DNA from: Chromatium okenii
GTDB lineage: Bacteria; Pseudomonadota; Gammaproteobacteria; Chromatiales; Chromatiaceae
Direction: 5' to 3'
Length of the DNA stretch: 64,000 bases
Assembly: GCF_002958735.1 (NCBI RefSeq)
Contig: NZ_PPGH01000038.1
Location: forward strand, 124,001-188,000
Made by a program: the position numbers and the translations under genes. How positions within the stretch are numbered: position 1 is the stretch's first letter; the number at the start of each line of letters is the position of its first letter. Shown piece by piece: positions 1 to 8,471 of the stretch. The notes under the pieces are model-generated. The model searched no databases. It was not told where the DNA came from and worked only from the letters and a program-made list of their open reading frames with translations.

Positions 1-63
1 GCCCATCACTTCCAGTTTTGCGGGCGAGGGTTTGTGTTCACAGCGAATCGTTAAATCATTCAT
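1..63 (-). CDS. Partial N-terminus, probable small cupin-fold protein
   Basis: A reverse-strand reading frame starts with ATG at 63 and runs off the left edge, leaving 21 residues that begin MNDLTIRCEHKPSP and end AKLEVMG. The motif PSPAKLEVMGV-like is typical of the N-terminus of small cupin proteins related to EutQ/DUF861, in which it precedes a WPIW motif. That assignment comes from memory of the family and rests on very few residues. The gene is divergent from the SEC-C gene, with about 140 bp between them that must hold both promoters. Confidence 0.4.
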   Translation of the reverse strand, partial: MNDLTIRCEHKPSPAKLEVMG

Positions 64-203
64 ATTGCATTAGTTCTCATCTTGATGATTGACAGTGGTG
101 ATAGCGTAAATGCTGCAAACATTCAGGTCGTTACAATCCAATCGCGTAACGCCTAAAATTGCCGCTGCATTTTCAATGACGATTGTTAACTTTGGAGTGA
201 TTT

Positions 204-689
204 ATGGCGGTTTGTGCTTGTGGTTCTGGTCGTGAGTTTGATGAATGCTGCGCCCCTTTTCTCGCTGGTGCACCTGCGCCAACGGCAGAGGCGTTAATGC
301 GTTCGCGCTACACCGCCTACGCCGTTGGACAGTTAGACCATTTGGAACGCACAGATGCGCCCGAAGCGCGTGATGAATTTAATCGTGCTGATGCCGAGCG
401 CACTGCGGCGGAAACCACGTGGTTGGGCTTGAAAGTGGTGCGCGTTATTGACGGCGGTGTCGATGATCAAACAGGACAAGTGGAATTTATCTTTCGTTAT
501 CAACAACACGGCAAAATTCATGCCCAGCATGAATTGTCGCAATTCCGCCGCGAAGACGGCATCTGGCTGTATGAAAGCAGCGAGATGAATCCGAAATCGC
601 CGCCAGTGCGTGTTGCCAAAATCAACCGCAATGATCCTTGCACCTGCGGTTCTGGCAAGAAATATAAAAAATGTTGCGGTGCGGCTTAA
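204..689 (+). CDS. ychJ: YchJ-family protein with two SEC-C zinc motifs
   Basis: The 161-residue protein carries a SEC-C type zinc motif at each end: [13 protein letters not shown] at residues 4-16 and [13 protein letters not shown] near residues 146-158. Between them lies the compact alpha/beta domain of the UPF0225/YchJ family, including the conserved [11 protein letters not shown] segment near residue 32. SEC-C motifs bind zinc and in SecA mediate SecB contact. The job of YchJ itself is unknown. An SD-like TGGAGTG lies about 7 bases before the ATG. The gene is followed after 4 bp by a Cys-cluster gene, so the two may be co-transcribed. Confidence 0.85.
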   Translation: MAVCACGSGREFDECCAPFLAGAPAPTAEALMRSRYTAYAVGQLDHLERTDAPEARDEFNRADAERTAAETTWLGLKVVRVIDGGVDDQTGQVEFIFRYQQHGKIHAQHELSQFRREDGIWLYESSEMNPKSPPVRVAKINRNDPCTCGSGKKYKKCCGAA

Positions 690-693
690 TTCG

Positions 694-1491
694 GTGAAAG
701 TGCAACGTTCGACTGCGCCAGCGTCAGAACAGCATTTTGCCTGCACCGGCTGCGGCAAATGTTGTCACGGTTGGCTGCCGTTGACAGTGGCGGATGCGTT
801 TGCGAATGCCGGACGTTTTCCGCTGGCGCTGGTGTGGACGCCAGTGCCGGAAGTGAGTCGCGCCTTTGATTTGACTGCGCAATTGGGCACGGTGGTGCAG
901 ATTGCGAAACGTAAACGGGTTGCCGTTTTGATTGCGCCGACCGCATATCTGCCGCCGTCATTTCCCTGTCCGGCGCTCTCGCCGGATAACCGCTGCGCCA
1001 TTCAGGCAGAAAAACCGCTGCGGTGTCGCACCATGCCGTTTTATCCGTATCGCCGCGCCTCGGACCAAGCCGATTTGCTGCTGCCGCGCAAAGGTTGGCA
1101 ATGCGACATTTCGGCGACTGCGCCGCTGGTGTATCAGCAGCGCAAAATCGTTGATCGCAGCGATTTTGATGCCGAACGTGCCGCGTTAGTTGCTCAAGCG
1201 CCGATGTTGCGCACCTACGCAGACACCACGTTGAAACACTATCCAACGGTGCTGGCGCAGTTGCTGAAAGCGGCGCAGAACCCAGCAGCAGGACGGTTTA
1301 TCGTGGGTTTTGCGTCGTTGCTGCGCTGGCACAAAGCGTTTGATCCCGTCACGTTTGCCCAAGCCCAGCATCCAGTGCTCTGCGCCTTTGCCGAGCGCAC
1401 CGCCGCCGATCCCACGCTGGCGATCTATCACCGTTATTACCAAGAGGCGGCGGCAGAATTGGCGTGGTTTACCAACGCCGATCCGCCTTGA
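694..1491 (+). CDS. YkgJ-type cysteine-cluster protein
   Basis: This protein of about 265 residues has the Zn/Fe-chelating cysteine cluster of the YkgJ/UPF0153 family: [10 protein letters not shown] near the N-terminus, then [12 protein letters not shown] and [11 protein letters not shown] about 70-100 residues later. The cluster is thought to bind an Fe-S centre or zinc, and no substrate is known. I chose the GTG at 694 because it lies just after the ychJ stop. An ATG at 610 in the same frame would overlap ychJ by 80 bp and add residues foreign to the family. The C-terminal 120 residues are helical and not recognised. Confidence 0.75.
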   Translation: MKVQRSTAPASEQHFACTGCGKCCHGWLPLTVADAFANAGRFPLALVWTPVPEVSRAFDLTAQLGTVVQIAKRKRVAVLIAPTAYLPPSFPCPALSPDNRCAIQAEKPLRCRTMPFYPYRRASDQADLLLPRKGWQCDISATAPLVYQQRKIVDRSDFDAERAALVAQAPMLRTYADTTLKHYPTVLAQLLKAAQNPAAGRFIVGFASLLRWHKAFDPVTFAQAQHPVLCAFAERTAADPTLAIYHRYYQEAAAELAWFTNADPP

Positions 1492-1574
1492 CCGAGCGAA
1501 TGCTCAATTTTTTACCCGTCCGGCGGAGTAGCGCCGGTATCACTTTTCTAATGAATACAGCGAGTAAGTTAGCA

Positions 1575-3353
1575 ATGCGCACGCATTATTGTGGAGAATT
1601 AACCGCCAGCCACGACGCACAAACGGTCGTGTTATGCGGCTGGGTGCAGCGCCGCCGCGATCACGGTGGCGTGATTTTTATTGATTTGCGCGACCGCGAA
1701 GGTTTGGTGCAGATCGTGTTTGATCCCGACCGCGCCGAGGTCTTTCACCGCGCCGAGCAAGTGCGCAGCGAATATGTGTTGAAAATCACCGGCACGGTGC
1801 GCCCGCGTCCGGCTGGCACCGTCAACGCCGAGTTGCCGACCGGCGCGATTGAAATTCTGGGGCTGGAGTTGGAAGTGCTCAACAGCTCGGAAACGCCGCC
1901 AATTCAATTAGATACACACGCTGCCGATGCGTCGGAAGAGCTGCGGCTGCGTTATCGGTATCTCGATTTGCGGCGTCCCGAAATGCAAAACCGGCTGCGG
2001 ACGCGGGCGCAAGTGACGCAGCAGATGCGCAACTATTTGGATCGCAACGGTTTTCTGGATATTGAGACGCCGATTCTCACCAAATCGACGCCCGAAGGTG
2101 CGCGGGATTATCTCGTGCCCAGCCGCACCCATCCCGGCGAATTCTTCGCGCTGCCGCAATCGCCCCAATTATTCAAGCAGTTACTGATGATGGCGGGCAT
2201 GGATCGCTATTATCAGGTCGCTCGCTGTTTCCGCGATGAAGACCTCCGCGCTGATCGCCAGCCCGAATTTACCCAGCTCGACATCGAAGTTTCGTTTATG
2301 GACGAAGACGCGCTGATGACGCTGATGGAGACGATGATCCGCGAGCTGTTTTGCGACGTGCTCGGCGTGACGTTGCCCGATCCGCTGCCGCGTTTAACCT
2401 ATCAGGAGGCGATGCGCCGCTTTGGTTCGGATCGTCCCGATTTGCGTGTGCCGCTGGAATTGATTGATCTAGCGGATTTAATGCAAGACGTTGATTTTCA
2501 AGTTTTTGCCGCGCCAGCCAAAGACCCGAATGGGCGCGTGGTCGCGCTGCGTTTACCGAAGGGCGGCGAATTAACCCGCAAAGAAATCGACGCTTACACC
2601 CAATTTGTCGGCATTTACGGCGCAAAAGGGCTGGCATATATCAAGGTCAACGCTTGGGCGGAGAAAGGGCGCGACGGGTTGCAATCGCCGATTGTCAAGA
2701 ATCTGCCCGACGCGGCGCTCGCCGGCATCATGGAACGCACGGGCGCAGTGGACGGCGATTTGATTTTCTTTGGCGCAGATAAAACCAACGTCGTCAACGA
2801 ATCCATCGGCGCGTTGCGGGTCAAGCTGGGGCAAGAGCGCGGCTTGATGAGCGAGGGCTGGCAGCCGCTGTGGGTGACTGATTTCCCGATGTTTGAACAC
2901 GATCCCGCCAATCAACGCTGGGTCGCGCTGCATCATCCGTTCACTGCGCCGAAGGTCGATCAAATTGATCAATTGGAGCGCGATCCGGGCGCGTGTCTGT
3001 CGCGGGCTTACGACATGGTTTTGAATGGCACGGAAATCGGCGGCGGTTCCATTCGTATTCACAGCGCCGCGATGCAGCAACAGGTTTTCAAACTGCTGGC
3101 GATCAGCGAGGAACAGGCGGAAGACCGTTTTGGTTTCTTATTGAAAGCATTGAAGTTTGGCTGCCCTCCGCACGGCGGCATGGCGTTTGGGCTGGATCGG
3201 CTGGTGATGTTGATGACCGGCGCGACTTCAATCCGCGACGTGATGGCGTTCCCGAAAACCCAAACGGCTGCCTGTTTGTTGACGGATGCGCCGTCGGCAG
3301 TGGACGAAGCGCAGTTGAAAGAGCTGGCGCTGCGGCTGCGGACTCGCGCTTGA
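1575..3353 (+). CDS. aspS: Aspartyl-tRNA synthetase
   Basis: AspS charges tRNA-Asp with aspartate in the cytosol. The start at 1575 gives [13 protein letters not shown] and 592 residues, matching the E. coli start and length (590). An in-frame ATG at 1551 would add 8 residues and has no ribosome site. Visible features are the N-terminal anticodon-binding OB fold ([12 protein letters not shown]), class II motif 2 ([14 protein letters not shown]), the bacterial GAD insertion domain (residues roughly 290-420) and motif 3 ([11 protein letters not shown]) at the C-terminus. The reading frame is intact. nudB begins within about 20 bp of the stop, a pairing seen in other gammaproteobacteria. Confidence 0.97.
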   Translation: MRTHYCGELTASHDAQTVVLCGWVQRRRDHGGVIFIDLRDREGLVQIVFDPDRAEVFHRAEQVRSEYVLKITGTVRPRPAGTVNAELPTGAIEILGLELEVLNSSETPPIQLDTHAADASEELRLRYRYLDLRRPEMQNRLRTRAQVTQQMRNYLDRNGFLDIETPILTKSTPEGARDYLVPSRTHPGEFFALPQSPQLFKQLLMMAGMDRYYQVARCFRDEDLRADRQPEFTQLDIEVSFMDEDALMTLMETMIRELFCDVLGVTLPDPLPRLTYQEAMRRFGSDRPDLRVPLELIDLADLMQDVDFQVFAAPAKDPNGRVVALRLPKGGELTRKEIDAYTQFVGIYGAKGLAYIKVNAWAEKGRDGLQSPIVKNLPDAALAGIMERTGAVDGDLIFFGADKTNVVNESIGALRVKLGQERGLMSEGWQPLWVTDFPMFEHDPANQRWVALHHPFTAPKVDQIDQLERDPGACLSRAYDMVLNGTEIGGGSIRIHSAAMQQQVFKLLAISEEQAEDRFGFLLKALKFGCPPHGGMAFGLDRLVMLMTGATSIRDVMAFPKTQTAACLLTDAPSAVDEAQLKELALRLRTRA

Positions 3354-3370
3354 ACGACGCGCCGCTTACC

Positions 3371-3805
3371 GTGCCAAAGTTCAAACGCGCTCAATCAGTG
3401 CTCGTGGTGATTTGCACCCGCAGCGGCGAATTTTTGCTGCTGCGGCGAGTGCGCCCGGCGGGATTTTGGCAATCGGTAACGGGCAGTTTAGAGCGCGGTG
3501 AATTGCCGCGTTTAGCCGCAGCGCGAGAAGTGTATGAAGAAACTGGTTTACGCGTTGGCGGCGGGTTAATTGATTTGCGGCATTCAGTGTTATTTCCGAT
3601 TATTCCGGTGTGGCGCAGTCGTTATGCGCCAAACGTCCGGTTTAATCGTGAATACTGGTTTGCGCTGATATTAAATGAACGGCGAACCATTCAACTCAGT
3701 GCGCGGGAACATTTAGAATATCGCTGGCTGCCGGCAGCGGCCGCTGCGCAATTAACTGGCTCATGGAGTAATCGGCATGCGATTGAAATGGTGGCAACGC
3801 AATGA
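3371..3805 (+). CDS. nudB: Dihydroneopterin triphosphate diphosphatase (Nudix)
   Basis: NudB removes pyrophosphate from dihydroneopterin triphosphate in folate synthesis. The Nudix box is complete: GSLERGELPRLAAAREVYEETGL fits G-x5-E-x7-REUxEExGU, at residues about 37-59. The NudB-specific FWQSVTGS just before the box and the C-terminal TGSWSNRHAIE match E. coli NudB closely. The GTG at 3371 gives 144 residues, near the usual 150. A TTG at 3350, overlapping the aspS stop, is an alternative start. The frame is open far upstream inside aspS, but that part is a shadow. The stop overlaps the next start (ATGA). Confidence 0.88.
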   Translation: MPKFKRAQSVLVVICTRSGEFLLLRRVRPAGFWQSVTGSLERGELPRLAAAREVYEETGLRVGGGLIDLRHSVLFPIIPVWRSRYAPNVRFNREYWFALILNERRTIQLSAREHLEYRWLPAAAAAQLTGSWSNRHAIEMVATQ

Positions 3806-4221
3806 ATCAGGATATTCGTTGGAAACAACGGTTTGATAACTATAGCAAGGCTTTGAACGAACTGAAAGAAAGCCGAGAACTGGCAGAAAATAGACCACTC
3901 AGCAAATTAGAAAAGCAGGGCGTGATTCAAGGATTTGAATACACGCACGAGCTGGCTTGGAATCTGATAAAGGATTATCTTGAATTTCAGGGGCATGTTG
4001 GTTTAATTGGTTCGCGTGATACCACACGAGAAGCATTTAAGCGTAAGATCATTACAAATGGCGAGCTGTGGATGGAGATGATTCAATCCAGAAATCTCAC
4101 TTCTCATGCCTATGATCGCGCCATTGCCGAGCGGATTTATGCGGCGATTTTTCCGCGCTTTTACCCTGAATTTGCAGAGCTTTATCAGTATTTTTTAGCG
4201 CGGATGACTGAGGAACAGTAA
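3802..4221 (+). CDS. HEPN-domain toxin-like protein (HI0074/HepT family)
   Basis: This 139-residue all-helical protein belongs to the nucleotidyltransferase substrate-binding (HI0074) group of HEPN proteins. Near residue 95 it has SRNLTSHAYD, which fits the RX4HXY motif of HepT RNase toxins. The gene starts inside the nudB stop codon (ATGA overlap) and its own stop overlaps the next ATG (TAATG), so translation is probably coupled. In characterised HEPN/MNT (type VII) systems the MNT partner adds AMP to the HEPN tyrosine and silences the RNase. The Tyr of the motif is present here. Toxicity is inferred from the family; HI0074 itself was described only as a partner of HI0073. Confidence 0.8.
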   Translation: MNQDIRWKQRFDNYSKALNELKESRELAENRPLSKLEKQGVIQGFEYTHELAWNLIKDYLEFQGHVGLIGSRDTTREAFKRKIITNGELWMEMIQSRNLTSHAYDRAIAERIYAAIFPRFYPEFAELYQYFLARMTEEQ

Positions 4222-4526
4222 TGGAATTTGGTTTATCAGCAAACGTCTGTGCAGTGGTGCGCACAATTCTGAACCAATATCCCGCAGTGCAAAAGGCGGT
4301 GATTTATGGTTCTCGCGCTAAAGGCAATTATCACAACGGTTCAGATATTGATTTAACGCTGTTGGGAGATGCATTGGATTATGACACGCTGTCAGCAATT
4401 GCTTGGGCATTGGATGATTCAGATATTCCTCATACTGTTGATTTATCGTTATTTGAGACTATCGAAAACCCGGCGCTGCGTGAGCATATTCACCGGGTTG
4501 GGATGGTCTTTTATGAACGCGAATAA
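4221..4526 (+). CDS. MNT-type minimal nucleotidyltransferase (HI0073/MntA family)
   Basis: The 101-residue protein is a minimal nucleotidyltransferase of the pol-beta fold. The diagnostic GSRAKGNYHNGSDIDL at residues about 29-44 gives the GS(x)10DxD signature with both metal-binding aspartates, and VDLSLFE about 40 residues later supplies the third carboxylate. In type VII toxin-antitoxin pairs such proteins AMPylate the HEPN toxin. It is translationally coupled to the preceding HEPN gene by a one-base overlap. The pair is the only accessory-looking item in an otherwise housekeeping run after aspS-nudB. Confidence 0.82.
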   Translation: MEFGLSANVCAVVRTILNQYPAVQKAVIYGSRAKGNYHNGSDIDLTLLGDALDYDTLSAIAWALDDSDIPHTVDLSLFETIENPALREHIHRVGMVFYERE

Positions 4527-4575
4527 CCGTCTTGCATGTTCAAACCGCTATTTTTCAAACTGAAGTCAAGTTGAT

Positions 4576-4899
4576 TTAATGCTGTTGTGTCGATTCTGGG
4601 AAATGCAAAACGCCGGCTGCGTATAGCCGTTTTGCTGCATGATATTCTGCATCATTCATCTGACAACCGACCACTTCGCGCAAACGCACTGCGTCACGAT
4701 CACCTTGGTCAATTGCCAGCGAGAGCCAATAATGTGCTTGTGCTAAATCAATGCTAACGCCGCGCCCTTCAGCGCAAATTAAACCCATTGCATATTGCGC
4801 ATTGATTTCGCCACGTTCAGCAGCAGCACGAATCGGTGCAACTTTGCTGGGATCATTACGAAATAACACTAAATCTTTAAGATAATTGCTATTGCTCAT
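4576..4899 (-). CDS. Short Sel1-repeat protein
   Basis: The 107-residue protein contains one clear Sel1-like repeat (GEINAQYAMGLICAEGRGV then DLAQAHYWLSLAIDQG) and a partial second one. Sel1 repeats are helical scaffolds for protein contacts. There is no signal peptide, so it is probably cytosolic. It stands alone and reads toward the MNT gene. Its function is not known. Confidence 0.65.
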   Translation of the reverse strand: MSNSNYLKDLVLFRNDPSKVAPIRAAAERGEINAQYAMGLICAEGRGVSIDLAQAHYWLSLAIDQGDRDAVRLREVVGCQMNDAEYHAAKRLYAAGVLHFPESTQQH

Positions 4900-5001
4900 G
4901 GCATGTTCCGTATTTAATGTGAATGCTCTGGTTTATCGCGCCAGCCGATTGTTTAAACTGCGATCAAATTTCTTTATTACCACCGATTCGAGAGGCTTTT
5001 T

Positions 5002-6237
5002 ATGTCCCTGATTGAACCCTTTGCTGGTTTACGTCCTGCGCCCGGTCGCGCCGCTGACATCGCCGCGCCGCCCTATGACGTGATGAATGCTGCCGAAGCG
5101 CGGCGCATGGTGGAAGGTCGCCCGTGGAGTTTTCTGCACATTTCGCGCCCGGAAGTGGATTTACCGGAAGGCATTGATCCGTATAGCCCAACGGTGTACG
5201 CGAAGGCGCAGGAAAATCTGCAAACGATGCTGGCGGAAGGTGTACTGATCCGCGATTCCGCGCCGTGTTATTACGTCTATCGCTTGACGATGGGCACACA
5301 TCAGCAAACGGGTTTGGTCGCCAGCGCCTCGGTCGCGGCCTATGACGCCGACCGCATTAAAAAGCATGAGTTCACGCGCCCAGTAAAAGAAGATGATCGC
5401 GTCCGCCAAATCGAAGCATTAAATGCGCAAACCGGGCCGGTTTTTTTAGTCTATCGCGCCACTGCTGCAATTGATGACGTGCTCGCCGCGATTAGCGCCA
5501 CCGCCGCTGAAGTGGACGTGACTGCTGCTGACGGAGTGCGCCATGAATTGTGGACGATCAGCGATGCCGCGCAGATCGCGCAATTAACCGCTGCATTCGA
5601 CGCACTTGAAGCACTTTACGTTGCTGACGGTCATCATCGTTCCGCTGCTGCATCACGAGTTGCAGCAGCGCGACGCGCCGCGAATCCGGTTGAAGCGACT
5701 GCGCATCAGGGTTTTCTGGCAGTGATTTTCCCGCACGACCAGATGCAGATTCTCGATTACAACCGCGTCATCAAAGACTTACACGGGATGACAGTTGACG
5801 GTTTGATGAATCATTTGTCAGTCGCGTTTGCCATCGAAGGCAGCGCCACGCCAGTTAAACCGGCGCGTCCGACCGAGTTCGGAATGTATCTGGCTGGGCA
5901 TTGGTATCGGTTGACGCTCGACCCAGCGCGAATTCCCCACGACGATCCGGTAGCGCGGCTCGATGTCAGTCTGCTGCAAGACAACGTGATTGCGCCATTG
6001 TTTGGCATTCACGACCCGCGCCGCGATGATCGCATTGATTTTATTGGCGGAATTCGTGGTTTGGAGGCGCTGGTGAAGCGGGTTGATTCCGGTGAAATGG
6101 CAGTGGCGTTTGCGCTGCATCCAACCGGAATGTCGGATTTGATGGCGGTGGCAGATGCAGGTGAAGTGATGCCGCCAAAATCGACGTGGTTTGAGCCGAA
6201 ATTGGCGGATGGTTTGGTGTCGCTGGTGTTGGATTAA
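5002..6237 (+). CDS. DUF1015-family protein
   Basis: This 411-residue protein matches DUF1015: the N-terminal FAGLRPAPGRAADIAAPPYDV, the central YVADGHHRSAAA and a C-terminal MPPKSTWFEPK are the usual landmarks. The family is related to ParB/Srx-fold proteins, and an archaeal member is a free serine kinase (SerK), so a phosphotransfer role is possible. I see no proof of substrate here. A good ribosome site (GAGAGG) precedes the ATG. The gene is intact and at the family's usual length. The 162 bp after it hold a long hairpin before trpE. Confidence 0.8.
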   Translation: MSLIEPFAGLRPAPGRAADIAAPPYDVMNAAEARRMVEGRPWSFLHISRPEVDLPEGIDPYSPTVYAKAQENLQTMLAEGVLIRDSAPCYYVYRLTMGTHQQTGLVASASVAAYDADRIKKHEFTRPVKEDDRVRQIEALNAQTGPVFLVYRATAAIDDVLAAISATAAEVDVTAADGVRHELWTISDAAQIAQLTAAFDALEALYVADGHHRSAAASRVAAARRAANPVEATAHQGFLAVIFPHDQMQILDYNRVIKDLHGMTVDGLMNHLSVAFAIEGSATPVKPARPTEFGMYLAGHWYRLTLDPARIPHDDPVARLDVSLLQDNVIAPLFGIHDPRRDDRIDFIGGIRGLEALVKRVDSGEMAVAFALHPTGMSDLMAVADAGEVMPPKSTWFEPKLADGLVSLVLD

Positions 6238-6242
6238 ATCCA

Positions 6243-6258
6243 ACTTTATTCATAAAGT
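6243..6258. repeat. Short palindrome ACTTTAT-TC-ATAAAGT
   Basis: This is a perfect 7-bp inverted repeat with a 2-base centre, 6 bp after the DUF1015 stop. Its core CTTTATTCATAAAG is nearly the same as the core of a second palindrome 54 bp further on (CTTTATTTATAAAG at 6298-6311). Two similar dyads about five helical turns apart could bind a dimeric regulator, or they may be part of one structured element. Confidence 0.5.
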
Positions 6259-6354
6259 GGTAATGACCTCATCAATAGGGTTGTAAAGACTTTTATCCTT
6301 TATTTATAAAGGATTAAGAAATTATCACCCTACTGACAGGATCACTACCCACTG
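6256..6354. repeat. About 100-bp imperfect hairpin element before trpE
   Basis: A perfect central dyad (ATCCTTTAT-TT-ATAAAGGAT, 6295-6314) is flanked by long arms that also pair: 6256-6285 and 6325-6354 read as near-complements (GTGG-TAATGA-CC versus GTGGGTAGTGATCC on the other strand, then ATAGGGTT versus GTAGGGTG). The whole forms one hairpin of about 50 bp per arm. There is no T-run right after it and no tryptophan-rich leader peptide, so it is not a standard trp attenuator or terminator. It may be a miniature palindromic repeat. Confidence 0.6.
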
Positions 6355-6399
6355 TTTAATTAAATTCATGCGCCAGCATCGCTATTTAGGAATCACGCC

Positions 6400-7899
6400 A
6401 TGACCCCCAAAACGTTTCAAGCACTTTCTGCACAAGGCTACAACCGCATTCCCGTTGCTTGCGAAATACTCGCTGATCTCGATACGCCATTGAGCGTTTA
6501 TCTCAAACTCGCTGCTGCGCCGTATTCGTATTTATTTGAATCGGTGCAAGGTGGTGAGAAATGGGGGCGCTATTCAATCATTGGTTTACCGTGCCGGACG
6601 TTAATTCGGATTCATGGCACCACCATTCAGATTGAACGCGATGGGCAAGTAATTAACACCATTATTGCGTCCGATCCGCTGGCGTGGATTGATGCTTATC
6701 AGCAGCAGTTTCAAGTTGCCGAAGTCGCGGGTTTGCCGCGCTTCACCGGCGGGCTGGTGGGCTATTTCGGCTACGACACCATTCGCTACATCGAACCGAA
6801 ATTGGCGCAGTGTCCGAATCCCGATCTGCTTGAAAATCCAGATATTTTGCTGATGGTGTCCGATGAAGTGGTAGTGTTCGACAACCTGAGCGGACGGCTG
6901 CACATCATCGTGCATCTTGATCCGACGGCTGGCGATACGCTGGAGGCTGGCGAGGCGCGATTGGCAGAATTAACCGCTCGAATGCGCGAAGCAGTGCCGC
7001 ACCAACCCAGCGCCAACGCCCGCGATGTCCATGAAGCGGATTTTATCTCCGGTTTTACGGAGGATGGATTCAAACAAGCAGTTGATAAAATTAAGGAATA
7101 CATCAGCGCCGGTGATTGTATGCAGGTCGTACTGTCGCAGCGGCTGTCCATTCCGTTTACTGCTGCACCGTTGGATTTATATCGGGCGCTGCGCGGACTT
7201 AACCCCTCGCCATATATGTATTTTCTCGATCTCGGCGGCTTTCAAATCGTCGGTTCATCGCCGGAAATTTTGACGCGCTTGGAAGATGGCATCGTCACGG
7301 TGCGTCCGATTGCTGGGACGCGGCGGCGCGGTCATACCGAGGCGGAAGATCAGGTGCTCGAAGCGGAATTGCTTGCCGATCCAAAAGAACGCGCCGAGCA
7401 TTTAATGCTGATTGATTTGGGGCGCAATGACACTGGGCGCGTCGCAGAAATTGGTAGTGTGCGGTTGACTGATAAAATGATCGTTGAACGCTATTCACAC
7501 GTCATGCACATTGTGTCTAATGTGATTGGCACATTAAAAGATGGAATGACTGCAATTGACGTATTGCGAGCAACTTTTCCGGCAGGAACAGTGTCTGGTG
7601 CACCGAAAATTCGCGCAATGGAAATCATCGACGAATTGGAGCCGGTTAAACGCGGTATTTATTCCGGCGCAGTCGGTTATTTAGCATGGAATGGTAATAT
7701 GGATACGGCAATTGCCATTCGTACTGCGGTTATTCAAAACGGAATGCTGCATATTCAAGCGGGCGCTGGAATTGTTGCGGATTCAGTGCCGGAATCAGAA
7801 TGGCAGGAAACGTTGAATAAAGGACGGGCAATTTTCCGCGCTGTGACTGCGGCTGAAGTCGGAATTGATCGTTACGGCTGTGGATTAAAAAAGGTCTAA
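6400..7899 (+). CDS. trpE: Anthranilate synthase component I
   Basis: TrpE converts chorismate to anthranilate, using ammonia supplied by TrpG, as the first step of tryptophan synthesis. The 499-residue protein is intact. The N-terminal domain holds [19 protein letters not shown], where the ESxxxGxxxxRYS-type residues form the tryptophan feedback site. The C-terminal chorismate-binding domain has [18 protein letters not shown] and [15 protein letters not shown]. No trpG follows; the next gene is fmdB. A pabB-like paralogue begins at the right edge of the window. Confidence 0.96.
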   Translation: MTPKTFQALSAQGYNRIPVACEILADLDTPLSVYLKLAAAPYSYLFESVQGGEKWGRYSIIGLPCRTLIRIHGTTIQIERDGQVINTIIASDPLAWIDAYQQQFQVAEVAGLPRFTGGLVGYFGYDTIRYIEPKLAQCPNPDLLENPDILLMVSDEVVVFDNLSGRLHIIVHLDPTAGDTLEAGEARLAELTARMREAVPHQPSANARDVHEADFISGFTEDGFKQAVDKIKEYISAGDCMQVVLSQRLSIPFTAAPLDLYRALRGLNPSPYMYFLDLGGFQIVGSSPEILTRLEDGIVTVRPIAGTRRRGHTEAEDQVLEAELLADPKERAEHLMLIDLGRNDTGRVAEIGSVRLTDKMIVERYSHVMHIVSNVIGTLKDGMTAIDVLRATFPAGTVSGAPKIRAMEIIDELEPVKRGIYSGAVGYLAWNGNMDTAIAIRTAVIQNGMLHIQAGAGIVADSVPESEWQETLNKGRAIFRAVTAAEVGIDRYGCGLKKV

Positions 7900-7944
7900 A
7901 TTGATAGCACTTTTAATGCTTTAAGGCTTATCTGGATACACACT

Positions 7945-8241
7945 ATGCCGATTTATGAATACCGTTGTGAAAACTGTGGCGAGGCGCTGGAAAAGATTCA
8001 AAAAATCAGCGATCCGCTATTGATTGATTGTCCGATCTGTGGCCAGCCCACATTGAAAAAACAACTGTCTGCTGCCGGTTTTCGGCTCAAAGGCGGCGGT
8101 TGGTATGAAACGGATTTCAAAAAGAACAACCAGAAAAATCTTCACGACAGCGGCGATAAAACTGCTACTGCTCCGGCGAAAACTGAGAGCGCCAGCACTG
8201 CGCCAGCTGCTGCGCCAACACCGCCGAAGCCAGCCGCTTAA
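7945..8241 (+). CDS. FmdB-family zinc-ribbon protein
   Basis: The 98-residue protein starts MPIYEYRCENCGEALE and has a second CPICG pair near residue 31, forming the four-Cys zinc ribbon of the FmdB family. Residues 40-52 (LSAAGFRLKGGGW) are also conserved. The last 35 residues are a low-complexity Ala/Pro/Lys tail. The family name comes from a putative regulator of formamidase; its actual role is unknown. In many gammaproteobacteria it sits beside aspS, but here it follows trpE. Its stop overlaps the end of the opposing feoC-like gene by 4 bp. Confidence 0.85.
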   Translation: MPIYEYRCENCGEALEKIQKISDPLLIDCPICGQPTLKKQLSAAGFRLKGGGWYETDFKKNNQKNLHDSGDKTATAPAKTESASTAPAAAPTPPKPAA

Positions 8242-8471
8242 TTCTGTTCTGCTGCGATCCACTCATAAATCTCAATTGATGCTGGATCGCAGCTACAGCA
8301 ACCGCCCGCGCAGGGCGTATTTGCTGGCAATTTGCGTACTCTTCCGCGTCGTTCTAACAGTTCCAACATTCCGCGCAATGCTTCTGGTTCGATGTCGAAA
8401 TGACTGGCTAGATCGCGCAGCGCAGCGCGTTGGTTGTCGTGTAAATAGCGCAAAAGTTCAGAAATCAGCAT
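8238..8471 (-). CDS. FeoC-like winged-helix protein
   Basis: The 77-residue protein has a winged-helix region (SELLRYLHDNQRAALRDLASHFDIEPEALRGMLELL) and then a Cys-rich wing, CAGGCCSCDP, like the Fe-S-binding loop of FeoC, a small partner of the FeoB iron transporter. No feoA or feoB is present in the window, so it is either an orphan or a stand-alone regulator. It overlaps the 3' end of the upstream DUF4340 gene by 14 bp, which suggests co-transcription. Confidence 0.65.
   Translation of the reverse strand: MLISELLRYLHDNQRAALRDLASHFDIEPEALRGMLELLERRGRVRKLPANTPCAGGCCSCDPASIEIYEWIAAEQN

Noticed and set aside
610..693. Upstream ATG for the YkgJ-type gene
   Set aside because: It would overlap ychJ by 80 bp and add residues not seen in the family; the GTG at 694 fits better.
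2993..3370. N-terminal extension of nudB inside aspS
   Set aside because: The frame is open there but the sequence is a shadow of aspS; the Nudix domain needs only the part from 3371.
6243..6354. trp attenuator
   Set aside because: There is no leader peptide with tandem Trp codons and no T run after the hairpin.
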